Shown: in pieces, positions 35,301 to 43,620 of the stretch | How the letters are laid out: every line of letters starts with the position of its first letter | How positions within the stretch are numbered: the first letter of the stretch is position 1 | NCBI GenBank assembly: GCA_028583605.1 | Contig: CM053325.1 | Span: 47,810,987-47,874,986, forward strand | Source: Dastarcus helophoroides | Lineage: Eukaryota; Arthropoda; Insecta; Coleoptera; Bothrideridae | Direction: 5' to 3' | Length of the DNA stretch: 64,000 nucleotides | Notes under the pieces: generated by a model | Database searches by the model: none | Told to the model about the DNA's origin: nothing | The model's input: only the letters and a program-made list of their open reading frames with translations | Translations under genes and position numbers: made by a program

Positions 35301-38300
35301 AATCAAAATATCTTGGCAAATAAGAGGTATAGATATAGGTAAAGCTTATAAAACCCCCACTAAAATGATGAGTAGAATTCGAAAAAAAGCATACAATATA
35401 TAGATTGTAAGTTATCATCTTTTCACAGAATACAGAGCACTCTGTATAATGGAAACTATTTTTAACCCGGCATGTGACACGTGGGGTGCGACAAACCCCA
35501 ACGACTGAAAACGCATGCACAACTTTCTTAAAATATAGTTTGCGCCCCTGCCCCGCCGTTTAGCTTTCAATTGTGCATTTTTTAATACACCTATACAGAA
35601 ATTGCACTCGTTTAATGCACTTTAATGAAAAAACATCGCTCTAAAATTGTTTGGGGGTGTGTGATACCCCACGTGTCGGTTCTTGAAACTTTTTTTAGTA
35701 GTTACGTTTTTGGTTCTTCGTCTGCTGAACAAGGTAAGAGCGACTTTTTCTGAGAGTTTTTTTGCTAAATTTATAGTGCGTTTTCTTTTGTAACTCTTTA
35801 TCAAGATGTGTGAATGGTAAATGGAGCAGGATCGTCTGTTAGCCTTATGGGAAAGAATCCGAGGCCAAGCAACCTTTTATCGATGAAGACAACTTGGAAG
35901 GAGATGATGAAATCGACCAAATTAGTACCAAACTGGACTATCCTAACCAGAAACAACTTCAGGAAGGGAAGAGTGAAGAGAGAGACACAAGAAGAGAATG
36001 GTGAAATGAAAGAGGCAGAAGAAAACGAAATTAACTTTTATAGAAAAAAATGGAACCAAATGGAGTAAAAAAACACCAAATAAAAATGTTACAACCAGAT
36101 CTAAAAATATTGTAACTTACTTGCCAGGGATGAAGGTTAATTGAAAGAAGGCTAAAACGCCAATAGAATGTTTTCAGCTTCTTATACTCGCAAATGAAAA
36201 AATGATAGCAGATATTATAAGAAATGCAAATTATCGAATTGCTAAGAAATCTGAAAAATATAAAAATTCGCCACATTACGTCGAAACGACTGTGACAGAA
36301 ATCAAAAAGGTAAAAAACGTGTGTAAAGCCTGCAGAGCTATCATATGTCTTGAGAATTCAATAAAACACTGCAAAAAAATGTGGAAAATCACTCGAATTC
36401 GATTCCCACTAACGTAATAATTTTTGCACATATACCAATGATTTTATATTTTGTTAAAAATTGTGATTTTGTTATTTTAGTTATCATATGACACAAAATA
36501 ATAACGCTTGTTTTGTATTTTAAAACTTAGACTCTATAAAATAGTGCATATTTTATAGAAAAAAATGTATGTTTAAGTTATTAATGTATCTTTGGCAAAA
36601 ATATAAATACTTCTTTTACTTTTTTGGTTTTATTTTATAAAGATAACTCACAAGTTAACAAAAATTAAATAAGTAGCCCTAAATATTTATCGAAATTATT
36701 AAAATCTCATTTTGAAATTGGGGTATCTGACACCCCACCTGTCGGAAGGTGTAAAAAAAATTCACGTGTCACATGCCGGGTTAAATTGCAGAGCTAAAGT
36801 AGTTTGGCAACATTGCAAAACATGAAAACGATATCTCCCTCCTTAAAGGAGATATTTTACCTCCGCGTAATAGTGGGACATACTGTACATATTAAGCAAA
36901 TCTAACTGACAAAGTGGCCAATACTGTATAGTTGATTAACACGATACTTAATGAAACACTCTTACTATACGCAGAAAATGAACACTTGGTGACGTTTCAG
37001 ATTTTTTTGCTAATACCTGATAGATTTCGGAATTTATTATCAAAAACAAAGACAATAATGAAATAAGAATTTGTCTTTGATATTCGAGTAACATTGAAAT
37101 TGGTCAGACATTAATAAAAGTATCAAAATTTTATGCAATGCCACCAAGGGTCTTTTATCTACCACAAGTTTTTGGCAATTAATGCTTATTATTCTGTTTT
37201 ATTAATTTTTATAGTATTTTATAATATAATTTCAGTTACGTAATACGATGGAAAACCTAACCTGCGCCACTGTCAAGGGATCATCGGTGGATATGTATTT
37301 TAGAAGACAAGTGGAATTATCCAATATGTATAGAACGATGGAAGCAAATAATTATGACACCGCAGAAGATGCAATTATTGACGTTAAAATTGGGTACGTT
37401 CGAGCCGCGTTATATAGGCCACTGATACAACTGATACATATCTCTAAAAAACTAATATCTATTGTTCTGCTGCCAAGAAAAATATTTTATATTTATTTGA
37501 AATTTTTGATATGAATTTTTAATATAAAATAGCAAAATTATCTTAATTATTTTACCTACCAAAGAATTGACAAATGTTTGACATAAGAGTTCTAACTAAA
37601 TTATAGAAAAAAGATTCTCAGCCAACTTCAATAACTTCTGACTTATCTAACTTAGAAGTGAATATTAGCACATTTTTTTAAAAGATAATCATGTGCGAGT
37701 CAATGCAAAATCTTCTTCTCCAAAGATAAACTTTGTTTCTTATCCTAAACAGTATTTAAAGCCGCGTTCAGACTTGAGCCGCGCTGCGAACCGAATCTCG
37801 TTGCGAACCACGTCGCGAGGCTCGAACCAAACCTCGTTCTAAACCGCAACGCGTTTTATTTTTGTTGAGCTCCATATGCTTTATAAGCATCCTTTGATGA
37901 GACGCTGAAAGACCGACAAGACATGGGACTCGGCGCATCTCCTTATCGCCTCCTTGTCAGGTTCGCGACGTGGTTAGTGGGAACATCCAAACTAGACGCA
38001 GCGAGGCTCGCGACGTGGTTCGGTTTACGGGGCGGCCCAAATCTGTAGGCAGCTTAACGTCTCATTAGCTATTTACACATCTTAAGCCGCTTACAGACTT
38101 GAGCCACGTCGCGAAGTGAACCTCGTCGCGAACCGTGCCGCGTCTAGTTTGGACGTTCATGCGAACCACGTTACGAACTTGATACGCTGCTGATAAGAAG
38201 GCGCGCCGAGTCCCACGTCTTGTCGGTCTTTCAGCGCCGCATTAAAATCCTTTCGGAACCATCCGGTTGCATGGCAGCGTTGCACAAGTTTGGACCGGAT

Positions 38301-40298
38301 TACTCATACTCTTCATCGTTTATAGATATTTTCTCTGCTGTCATTCAGCATAATAAAAATGAGATTGCTGAAGGAGGTTTGGTTCGAGGCTCGCGACATG
38401 GTTCGCGACTGGTTCGCAACGATGTTCGGTTAGCGATCCGGCTCAGGTCTGTATCCGGCTTTAGATTTGGCAACATAAGAGTATGCTATTATCACAACAG
38501 CTCTGATTGCAGCGGGTATAGCGTGCATGTTTTCCAGGATTAGATTGTGTCTGGAAGCTGCTTTAAGTTTTGATTGTTTCACTCGACAACATTTAGAGAG
38601 TTTGTTCAAAAATAAAACAGAAAAAACGGCATGCAGCGGCAATCAAAATTTAAGACGGAAGAGGTCACCGAATATGTTAACTATGCAACAGACGGAATAT
38701 TTTTGAAGTAATAATGGCAGAAAAGTAGTTAATACAGAAGAGCATATTTACTCAGTATGTCAACCATACTAGAGAAAAAAACTATTCATCAAAGGGAGAA
38801 CTAAAATTCAAAAGAAGAGCGCGGTAGTTAATATAGAAAATCATAACACCTCTTTTATTGATCCATAACTGTTTCGGATACCAAATTCTAGGGCTTTTTT
38901 GTTTACTAGAATTTTACTTCTCTGGATTTGTCTCCTTTAAAAAGCCAGGACCCTTTATATCGACACCTGTGTCAACTTTTCTTATTTCAATTTACCCTTT
39001 AGAAGAAGATTTCTAAGAGTGCGTCTGTGTGCATTACAGCATTCACAGTGGCACAGTAAATGCAGAGAAGTATTTATCTAAGTAAGTTAGTCATGACGGT
39101 GGGGCAGAAGTAAGAGAAAGGAAAACAAAAATTGAAGACAAAACAGAAGTTACTTCGGTATGTCAACCCTACCAGTGCTGATTGAGGGTGGATGATCCCT
39201 GATTCGGTCATTTCGAAAAACGTGCGTTCTAAATGACTGATGGATCAGAGTTTTCGTGTTTAGTTGTTACTTACAGATAAAGGGGGGATGGGGGTATTTA
39301 CACAAACACATAGTCACTACAATTGGTAACTGGTTACGACAAATAGCATTTAGGTGGAGAAGAAAAAATTAAATAAAATAAATATATTAATATCGTTTTA
39401 GGAAACTTATGGCTTTCATATGGGACAGTTCAAGATTGGAATTCGAAGCTGCTCAAGATTGCGAGTTGGTTACTGCAGGTGAATTATTTGGCAGATCTGG
39501 TTATGGTATAGGTTTACAAAAAGGTTCACCATGGGCAGACGACGTTACTTTAGCCATTCTAGATTTTCATGAAAGTGAGTACATATACCTGCAACGAGTT
39601 ATTTAATTGTTAAAACAAATCCGTCTTAGCCGTAAGGTTAATTTTGTCGAGTGTTAAAAATATTCACAAAAAATATGTTCCCGATTCAGGTGGATTTATG
39701 GAAAGTTTAGATAACAAATGGATTTTACTGGGAAACGTGCAGCAATGTGAGCAATTTGAGAAAACTCCTAATACCCTGGGACTGAAGAACATGGCCGGTG
39801 TATTTATTTTGGTTGCGGCAGGTATTGTAGGGGGAATAGGATTGATAGTAATCGAGATGGCCTATAAGAAACATCAAATTAAAAAACAAAAACGAATGGA
39901 ATTAGCGCGACATGCAGCTGATAAGTGGAGGGGGGCGGTAGAGGTAAGTTAAACGTTTAATTAAGTTTTAGACTTGTCACAAGCATAAGCAGTAGTGTAG
40001 TTGCTTTAAAAGTAGACAAATATTCTAATTCATTATTTGCATACATTTTTAATTATAGAAACGTAAAACGCTGCGGGCATCAACTACTGTTCAAAGAAGA
40101 ATCAAGTCTAACGGAGTAAATGATCCTGCGACCATATCTTTGCAAGTGGATAAGTTTCAGAGAATTGGTGGTCCTGAAAGAGCTTGGCCTGGAGATTCCG
40201 ATATTAGACAAAGACGTATTGAAGATGTTGGTGGGGTACAGCCTGTACCACGATATCTACCCGCATATACTAGTGATGTTTCGCATCTTATTGTTTGA
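17184..40298 (+). CDS. Nmdar1: NMDA-type ionotropic glutamate receptor subunit 1 (14 coding exons, 946 aa)
   Basis: Obligatory, glycine/D-serine-binding subunit of the NMDA receptor, a Ca2+-permeable channel of the neuronal plasma membrane. Exons: 17184-17309, 23257-23379, 24437-24565, 24619-24813, 24915-25015, 25070-25243, 25341-25831, 25951-26243, 26781-27015, 27387-27535, 37236-37393, 39402-39574, 39690-39943, 40059-40298; all joins are in frame. Order: signal peptide (1-17), amino-terminal domain, S1, M1 (562-580), M2 re-entrant loop (604-623), M3 with SYTANLAAF (647-655), S2, M4 (817-841), 105-residue cytoplasmic tail. Ligand residues expected for glycine binding are present: P516, T518, R523, S689, D733. 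The pore asparagine is N617. The vertebrate DRPEER motif after M3 is replaced by ERPKTK, as in other insect NR1. Length matches the insect family. No break found; it looks functional. Confidence 0.95.
18040..18730. repeat. Three degenerate tandem units of about 240 bp
   Basis: CTGAAGTAAA recurs at 18079, 18314 and 18564, each time in the same surroundings (GAGATAAAA before, then a GAAAAAA and CAAAAATTTAAGA-like stretch, then CATTTTTCCGG and GATCAAG). Units are diverged with gaps. Lies in Nmdar1 intron 1. A similar texture occurs at 38700-39180. No coding content. Confidence 0.5.
18989..22987. mobile_element. hAT-like element, 4.0 kb, filled with AT-rich degenerate repeats
   Basis: Left tip CATTGGCGTATCTACAA and right tip, inverted, CATTGGCGTATATAGAT; a GC-rich subterminal block follows on each side. 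The flanks carry a perfect 8-bp duplication CACATATC at 18981-18988 and 22988-22995, which fits hAT-type insertion. The interior has no transposase; from 19300 to 22700 it is largely TTTTTCTCGAAATTTTGA-like phrases. A second copy of the tip, CATAGGCGTATCTAGAATAG, at 20314 suggests a nested or internally duplicated relative. In Nmdar1 intron 1. Confidence 0.75.
21896..22108. mobile_element. Foldback MITE, 213 bp
   Basis: Nearly the whole segment is one hairpin: outer arms TATACAAATCTTGTCC and its inverse at 22080-22108, inner arms ATACAACA...GATAGCC and CTATCATCTTC inverted around a centre near 22000. The outer arm is shared with the 28-bp hairpin at 9874-9939. It interrupts the AT-rich array of the hAT-like element. 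No coding capacity. Confidence 0.75.
23257..23379 (+). CDS. Nmdar1: Nmdar1 exon 2
   Basis: 41 codons, phase 0 at both ends, beginning [18 protein letters not shown] and ending HLISNR. C76 is the expected partner of C308 in the amino-terminal domain disulfide. Confidence 0.93.
23381..24436. other. Nmdar1 intron 2
   Basis: 1,057 bp of unremarkable AT-rich sequence; no element ends or coding segments recognised. Confidence 0.6.
24437..24565 (+). CDS. Nmdar1: Nmdar1 exon 3
   Basis: 43 codons, [19 protein letters not shown] to [10 protein letters not shown]. The following intron is only 53 bp with a weak donor GTTAGC; the acceptor TTTTTAG at 24618 is fixed by the conserved continuation [13 protein letters not shown]. 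Confidence 0.92.
24619..24813 (+). CDS. Nmdar1: Nmdar1 exon 4
   Basis: 65 codons in the amino-terminal domain, with [30 protein letters not shown] and ending DDVEIKIQ. Phase 0 at both ends. Confidence 0.93.
24915..25015 (+). CDS. Nmdar1: Nmdar1 exon 5
   Basis: 33 codons plus two bases ([14 protein letters not shown] to RVYLLYA). The split glycine codon is completed by exon 6 after a 54-bp intron. Confidence 0.92.
25070..25243 (+). CDS. Nmdar1: Nmdar1 exon 6
   Basis: Encodes [34 protein letters not shown] and HIRDS, late amino-terminal domain. Ends phase 2; the isoleucine codon is completed in exon 7. Confidence 0.92.
25341..25831 (+). CDS. Nmdar1: Nmdar1 exon 7: end of amino-terminal domain and start of S1
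   Basis: Largest exon (163 full codons). Contains C308 in [20 protein letters not shown], the linker [11 protein letters not shown] and the S1 start [16 protein letters not shown] with cysteines C431 and C438 that pair with the CC of exon 8. Confidence 0.95.
25951..26243 (+). CDS. Nmdar1: Nmdar1 exon 8: S1 ligand-binding half
   Basis: Residues 448-544. [24 protein letters not shown], then [20 protein letters not shown] with the glycine contacts P516, T518 and R523, and [10 protein letters not shown] leading to M1. Confidence 0.95.
26424..26612. mobile_element. PIF/Harbinger-like MITE, 189 bp
   Basis: Tips GGGTACGAACAGAATAAAA and its inverse ending TTTTTACTCTGTCCGTACCC, flanked on both sides by TTA (26421-26423 and 26613-26615). 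Inside, GGTTACCAACGCCAAAAATT and ATTTTTGGCGTCGGTAACC are also inverted. A TTA duplication and GGG tips match the PIF/Harbinger pattern and resemble the full element at 45621. In Nmdar1 intron 8. Confidence 0.8.
26781..27015 (+). CDS. Nmdar1: Nmdar1 exon 9: M1 and pore loop
   Basis: Residues 545-622 plus one base. M1 is [19 protein letters not shown]; the M2 loop is [16 protein letters not shown] with N617 at the selectivity and Mg2+-block position. Confidence 0.95.
27387..27535 (+). CDS. Nmdar1: Nmdar1 exon 10: M3 gate
   Basis: Starts [18 protein letters not shown]3 contains SYTANLAAF, the channel gate motif. Ends [14 protein letters not shown]. The next intron is 9,700 bp and densely filled with mobile elements. 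Confidence 0.95.
28185..29582. mobile_element. Long-TIR element, middle layer of the nest
   Basis: Arms 28185-28480 and 29275-29582 are inverted copies; tips GCAGGGTGAGTGAAACTCGA and, inverted, ACAGAGTGAGCGAAACTCGA. Both arms share AACCAAAGTAATGACGTCAT. The right tip ends in TA; the left has TG where TA is expected. Its centre contains the element at 28643. Nonautonomous; Tc1/mariner-type kinship is inferred from tips only. Confidence 0.75.
28643..29153. mobile_element. Long-TIR element, innermost layer of the nest
   Basis: Tips TACAAGGTGAATCAGAAAGA and, inverted, TACAGGGTGAGTCAGAAAGA, flanked by TA. The arms continue about 180-200 bp with a GGTATAAG-containing insertion on the right arm only. 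No coding capacity. Same tip style as at 12332, 28185, 32643 and 51796. Confidence 0.78.
30830..31240. repeat. Minisatellite, 55-bp period, about seven diverged units
   Basis: AACTTTAGAGGGTGTT-like starts recur at 30856, 30911, 30966, 31005, 31061, 31137 and 31192; most spacings are 55-56 bp. Each unit carries AACCCTATAA and AGTATCAGAGGA. Some units are shortened or interrupted. In Nmdar1 intron 10. No protein-coding frame runs through it. Confidence 0.75.
31530..32212. mobile_element. Foldback element with internal 134-bp tandem repeats
   Basis: Arms 31530-31672 and 32078-32212 are close inverted repeats sharing TGCATGTATTCGATAAAGC, CTGGTCTGAGGCACACAGT and ATAATGTGCC. The centre has three tandem copies, about 134 bp apart, of a unit containing CCTCCGACGGGGTAG and CAAATGTTGAGTGTCAGT (third copy altered to CCATCGATGGGGT). 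This arm-plus-repeat structure is like foldback elements. In Nmdar1 intron 10. No coding capacity. Confidence 0.72.
32379..32640. repeat. Single long-TIR type tip without visible partner
   Basis: TACAGGGTGTTCTGTTTTC at 32379 has the same tip as the element starting 32643 and the same orientation, but no matching inverted end was found. It may be a truncated copy. Confidence 0.4.
33214..34419 (+). mobile_element. Helitron, internally deleted, with helicase remnant
   Basis: The 3' end has the diagnostic form: a GC hairpin (GGCGGTTCGAAGTTCGCCG) and CTAG at 34416-34419, followed by T. The 5' side starts near 33214 with TCTTCTGTAATATAAAAATG after an A; the exact first base is uncertain. A 150-bp segment beginning GAATGTGTTGCTAAGC is duplicated in tandem (33241 and 33391). 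At 33643-33966 the plus strand reads [20 protein letters not shown] and [20 protein letters not shown], a PIF1-type helicase segment; after a stop, further helicase sequence runs to about 34110 ([10 protein letters not shown]). The Rep domain is absent. Dead copy. Confidence 0.85.
34673..35017 (+). mobile_element. Solo LTR, family 1, forward copy
   Basis: Begins TGTAACAAAATG and ends CGCGTAACA, the TG...CA form with short inverted tips. It shares CTAGAAGGAT, AGCGGCCGC, AATAAAGTGG and AATTTCGAACC with the reverse copy at 52554-52927. Flanks CAAT and CTAT are a 4-bp duplication with one mismatch. No internal retroelement genes adjoin it. A Ty3/Gypsy-type origin is inferred from the 4-bp duplication. 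Confidence 0.72.
35466..36780 (+). mobile_element. piggyBac-like element, internally deleted and frameshifted
   Basis: Exact TTAA on both sides (35462-35465, 36781-36784) and terminal repeats CCCGGCATGTGACACGTG. Inside, the plus strand carries an acidic N-terminal stretch ([15 protein letters not shown], about 35878-35922), then [19 protein letters not shown] and TYLPG (about 36056-36130), PIECFQLL, and, after a large deletion, a Cys-rich C-terminus ([18 protein letters not shown], near 36320-36380). An extra A in the run at 36041-36050 shifts the frame before KWSKK. The catalytic core is missing. The TTAA-exact insertion is the piggyBac signature. Confidence 0.88.
37236..37393 (+). CDS. Nmdar1: Nmdar1 exon 11: S2 first part
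   Basis: [20 protein letters not shown] with S688, S689 and V690 at the glycine site, then [19 protein letters not shown]. Ends phase 2 (donor GTACGT at 37394). Confidence 0.94.
37394..37755. other. Start of Nmdar1 intron 11
   Basis: AT-rich, nothing recognised. The reading frame of exon 11 continues open for 40 codons beyond the donor but the family stops matching at the splice site. Confidence 0.5.
37756..38463. mobile_element. CpG-rich foldback element of about 700 bp
   Basis: Tips TTAAAGCCGCGTTCAGACTT and, inverted, TAAAGCCGGATACAGACCT. Two halves, 37756-38057 and 38092-38463, are inverted copies of one another: CGCTGAAAGACCGACAAGAC at 37903 reappears inverted at about 38216-38235. Each half has many CGCGA and GGTTCG repeats, so CpG density is far above the surroundings. 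No coding capacity. Superfamily unassigned. In Nmdar1 intron 11. Confidence 0.72.
38470..39400. other. Rest of Nmdar1 intron 11
   Basis: Contains loosely repeated phrases (GTATGTCAACCATACTAGAG near 38756 and GTATGTCAACCCTACCAGTG near 39158) that recall the 240-bp units at 18040-18730. No genes. Confidence 0.4.
39402..39574 (+). CDS. Nmdar1: Nmdar1 exon 12: S2 second part
   Basis: [20 protein letters not shown] with ligand residue D733, then [19 protein letters not shown] and [16 protein letters not shown]. Ends phase 1. Confidence 0.94.
39690..39943 (+). CDS. Nmdar1: Nmdar1 exon 13: S2 end, M4, membrane-proximal tail
   Basis: [10 protein letters not shown], then [15 protein letters not shown] and M4 (817-841). 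The basic [20 protein letters not shown] that follows corresponds in place to the calmodulin/alpha-actinin-binding C0 segment of vertebrate NR1. Confidence 0.94.
40059..40298 (+). CDS. Nmdar1: Nmdar1 exon 14: C-terminal tail and stop
   Basis: 79 codons and TGA. Starts [10 protein letters not shown], a basic phosphorylatable segment, and ends [14 protein letters not shown]. The last residues L-I-V fit a class II PDZ ligand pattern (hydrophobic at 0 and -2); this role is inference. Confidence 0.92.
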   Translation, partial: KRKTLRASTTVQRRIKSNGVNDPATISLQVDKFQRIGGPERAWPGDSDIRQRRIEDVGGVQPVPRYLPAYTSDVSHLIV

Positions 40299-40433
40299 AT
40301 TCTAGGAAGTAATAGTGTTTTTGGGGTTTTCTGCCTCAAAATACAGAACCCTCATAAAATCAGTTGCACATCCAGCTATTTCTCTGTTAAACCAGATTAT
40401 TTAATTAGATATTCGGTATAAGCTGGTTTTATG

Positions 40434-40439
40434 AATAAA
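40434..40439 (+). terminator. Nmdar1: Candidate poly(A) signal of Nmdar1
   Basis: AATAAA 136 bp after the stop codon. First canonical signal downstream; later ones exist, so alternative 3' ends are possible. Confidence 0.5.
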
Positions 40440-40783
40440 CTTAATTTCTGTATAGCAGCACCTCGACATATTTCTGTTGTTCGGGTTCACTTATCTGAAT
40501 GGTTTACAAGATATTTTGAAATAAGAAAAATTCATTGTTATCGTAAAAAGATAAAAATTGTGCTTGGTCTTCCGGGAAAAGTGGCTAATGTTGCTAATTG
40601 TATTTCAACACTAATTTTAGGTAGAAACGATTATTTAAGAGTTATCCAGAGATATGCGTAGGTGAGTGCCGGTTTATAAACAAAAAAAAATTATTTATTA
40701 ATTACATAAATCACAGCTGGATGGAGGACAAAGCTAAATAATGCATGTTTCTGATAAGAAGTGCTAAAACCTTCTTTGATAAA

Positions 40784-41445
40784 TATATCGGGTGTGACAG
40801 GATCATGGTACACCTCCTACTTTTTCTTTTTTTGTGAAGATACAATTTTTAAATTTGCTAAACTTGATGTACTTATAAAATGTCAAATTTTGACATAAAA
40901 AGGACACTCCTACTGCTGTCATTTTCGCTAAAATTGATAATCAACTTCTCATTTTTAAATTGAACAGCCTGTATATTATTACATTTTTTTAATCTACCCA
41001 ATTTTCTTAATGCAATACACAGTTCTACTGATTTCACAGCAAAAATAAAAATATCGTTAGATTCGCCATTTATTATATTTTTTCGTCGTACCGGAGTACC
41101 AATATGTTGCCATTTAAGAAAATATTTTTGTTAACTTTATCACGTGATAAGAGAATGAAACATTCTTTTTTTCACGTGATTTGATTTTTGTAGCGTTAAA
41201 TGGCTATTAGAATGAATTAATTAGAATTAATCATAGTCTTCTAAGAGTTGAAAAATAAAATGGAACTGAAAAAGTTTTAGATCGTTTAAAGATAACCTAT
41301 TTTAGGTGTATTGTATTTAAAAAATTGTGCAGATTCCGAAAATGTAATAATATACAGGATGGTTCATTTAAAAATCAAAAGTTTTATAAGTTTATAAATG
41401 AAGAAAAAATAGGGGGTGTGCCATGATCCTGTTGTACCCGATATA
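40784..41445. mobile_element. Foldback/long-TIR element of about 660 bp
   Basis: Tips TATATCGGGTGTGACAGGAT and, inverted, TATATCGGGTACAACAGGAT, both continuing CATGGTACACC/CATGGCACACC. Deeper in the arms, TGTATATTATTACATTTT at 40970 is inverted at about 41345. No coding capacity. Lies about 490 bp after the Nmdar1 stop. Confidence 0.7.
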
Positions 41446-41449
41446 CTGG

Positions 41450-42830
41450 CATCTAAGAACATGAAATAAAAAGAAAAATGTAGCTGCGAAAAAGCTACAA
41501 CTAGGACGTACCACACCTACTGTACGATGTCATATTTTAGCTAGATATACTTATTGAAGAGAAAAATATTTGTCAGATTCAAGTTATATACAAGTTGTTT
41601 CTTTTAGGTTTAATTGAGAACTGCAAAGCTGATATAGCTCATTACAAAGCTCATAGCAAGTAAAATAAATAAGAACCTATACATTTACACATACATAATG
41701 TTATGATTGAGTTTAAGAAATTTTATAGCTGTTACAATATTATATGAAATTAAATTAGTTGAAAATGTTGACTTGTTTTATTTACCTGTCTTATCTATGT
41801 AAAAGGCAATAGTACAGCCCAGTTAAACTCACTGCTAGTGTTAGTTGGCTGATCAATTAGTTAACTATTTATCCTTCCGAAAAATATTTAAAAAAATGAA
41901 TTACGCTATATATTGTGAATTTTTGAACAAAAATTTTTTTTATGATCAATATGATTCCAGAACGCTAGCAGTATAAGGCTAGGGTGGGTTAAAAGCCCTT
42001 TATCTGTACTGGGGTCGGAAAATTTGGTACCCAAGTACAGTGCGGTACGACACATACAGGCTTTTGTTTAGGAAGGGGCAATTTTTATGTAATATTACTT
42101 GTTTTCCAGGAAAGTCGTTCTGAAATTAGTTGGATCTTCCCAATAACTTTCAAGGACCAAAAAAATGTTCCAGCTTAGAGAAATTTTTCATGACTAACAA
42201 TAAACATGTTCCACAGTGTCTCAATATTTTACTTTAATTGTAAGTATGTAGTGTTTCTCTTTATCCACACCAAGTAAATCGAAGCAATCGAAAGAGTACT
42301 GAATCAAAATGGTTGATGTTTTATCGTTATTATCATATACTTTGCGCGTTTTGTTCTCATAGTTGTTACATCTATAGGAGAACCTATCCCTGGAACTTCC
42401 AACCCCGCTTACCCCCATACTATGCCTTTGTACGCTTTAGATCTCTTTTGGTTTCAACTTAGAATGCCTTCATGATGTTTGTGATCATAAATCGATTTCG
42501 GACCCATACTTTTTGGGGCTCTACATCACACGATTGCCTTTGGAGCGTAAGCCTAATAAGAATCTCTGTGATCACAGATCATTTTCGGGATAACTTCAGT
42601 GTTGTAAGATACAAATGCCTATTGTGTGCAAGTTGTAGATTAGGTGAAAAACGATATTGCTGAATTTATTAATCCAGCACTGTAACATGTTGCCTTGCTT
42701 ACTAAATCGGCCATACCCAAAGATTCAATTGTAAACCTTTTTGTAACATTTATTTGTGTTCCAATTGGAAGACAAGCATGAAGAATACTTAATATAACTT
42801 TCAAACCAACAGTTCCACTTAAAGATTTAT
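41450..42830. other. Intergenic DNA without recognisable feature
   Basis: AT-rich spacer; several open frames under 70 codons show no family resemblance. A short GC-richer patch at 42360-42560 is unassigned. Confidence 0.5.
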
Positions 42831-42889
42831 TATTAATTAGGGATTAATTGGAATCCAAAAGAGCCAGCGTGCATTTTGAGTTTGAGCTC

Positions 42890-43620
42890 TAGCTTTGGTC
42901 TAACTGTAGCAGACAGCAGATATCGAGAGTACGTTATGTGAAGGGAATAAGTAGAGTTGAGAGTAGTGGTAGCGGTGGCTACGTGGTAAGGAGACTGACC
43001 CGCGTAACGTAACGGTCCTGGGTTCGACTCCCAGTCGCTGATCACATATTTTTAACTCTACTACAGTTTCAGGTGTGGGGTTAGGGATCCACCTGACAGC
43101 ATAGCATTTATGATTATGTATTATGTTGATCGAGGTGTCGGATTATGGCTGACAGCCGAGACAGCTGTGTTGTCAGGAATGGCCGAGCTGTAGCAGACAG
43201 CAGATATCGAGAGTACCTTATGTGGAGGGAATAAGTAGAATTGAGAGTAGTGGTAGCGGTGGCTCCATAGTTAGGAGACTGAGCCGCGTAACGCGACGGT
43301 CCTGGGTTCGACCCCCAGTCGCTGATCACATATTTTTAACTCTACTACAGTTTCAGGTGTGGGGTTAGGGATCTACCTGACAGCATAGTATTTATGATTA
43401 TGTATTATGTTGATCGAGGTGTCGGATTATGGCTGACAGCCGAGACGGCTGTGTTGTCAGGAATGGCCGAGCTGTAGCAGGTAGCAGATATCGAGAGTAC
43501 GTTATGTGAAGGGAATAAGTAGAGTTGAAAGTAGTGGTAGCGGTGGCTTCGTGGTTAGGAGACTGACCCTCGTAACGTGACGGTCCTGGGTTCGACTCCC
43601 AGTCGCGATCACCATATATG
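42890..43620 (+). repeat. 284-bp tandem repeat carrying a tRNA-like segment, 2.5 units
   Basis: CTGTAGCAGACAGCAG-type starts at 42904, 43188 and 43472 give a 284-bp period. Each unit contains GTGGTAGCGGTGGCT and TTAGGAGACTGA (A-box-like), then GGTCCTGGGTTCGACTCCC (B-box and T-arm-like), at 42969-43043, 43253-43327 and 43536-43610. The T-arm CTGGG/CCCAG and D-stem CTCC/GGAG (copy 2) form, but the anticodon loop would be about 15 nt and the acceptor pairs over only five positions. So these are tRNA-derived repeats, as in SINEs, rather than tRNA genes. Confidence 0.75.

Noticed and set aside
35814..36068. 84-codon open frame as a separate small gene
   Set aside because: It is an alternative frame over the acidic N-terminus of the piggyBac transposase; the correct frame reads [15 protein letters not shown].
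40431..40661. 76-codon open frame after the Nmdar1 stop
   Set aside because: Contains the AATAAA signal, has no family resemblance and sits in the probable 3' UTR or just past it.
42969..43043. tRNA gene
   Set aside because: A- and B-box-like sequences and a T-arm are present, but the anticodon loop would be about 15 nt and the acceptor stem does not pair over seven positions. Treated as a tRNA-derived repeat.
42833..43329. Two similar antisense open frames of 70 and 71 codons
   Set aside because: Both are translations of the 284-bp tandem repeat, so their similarity is due to the repeat and not to a protein family.
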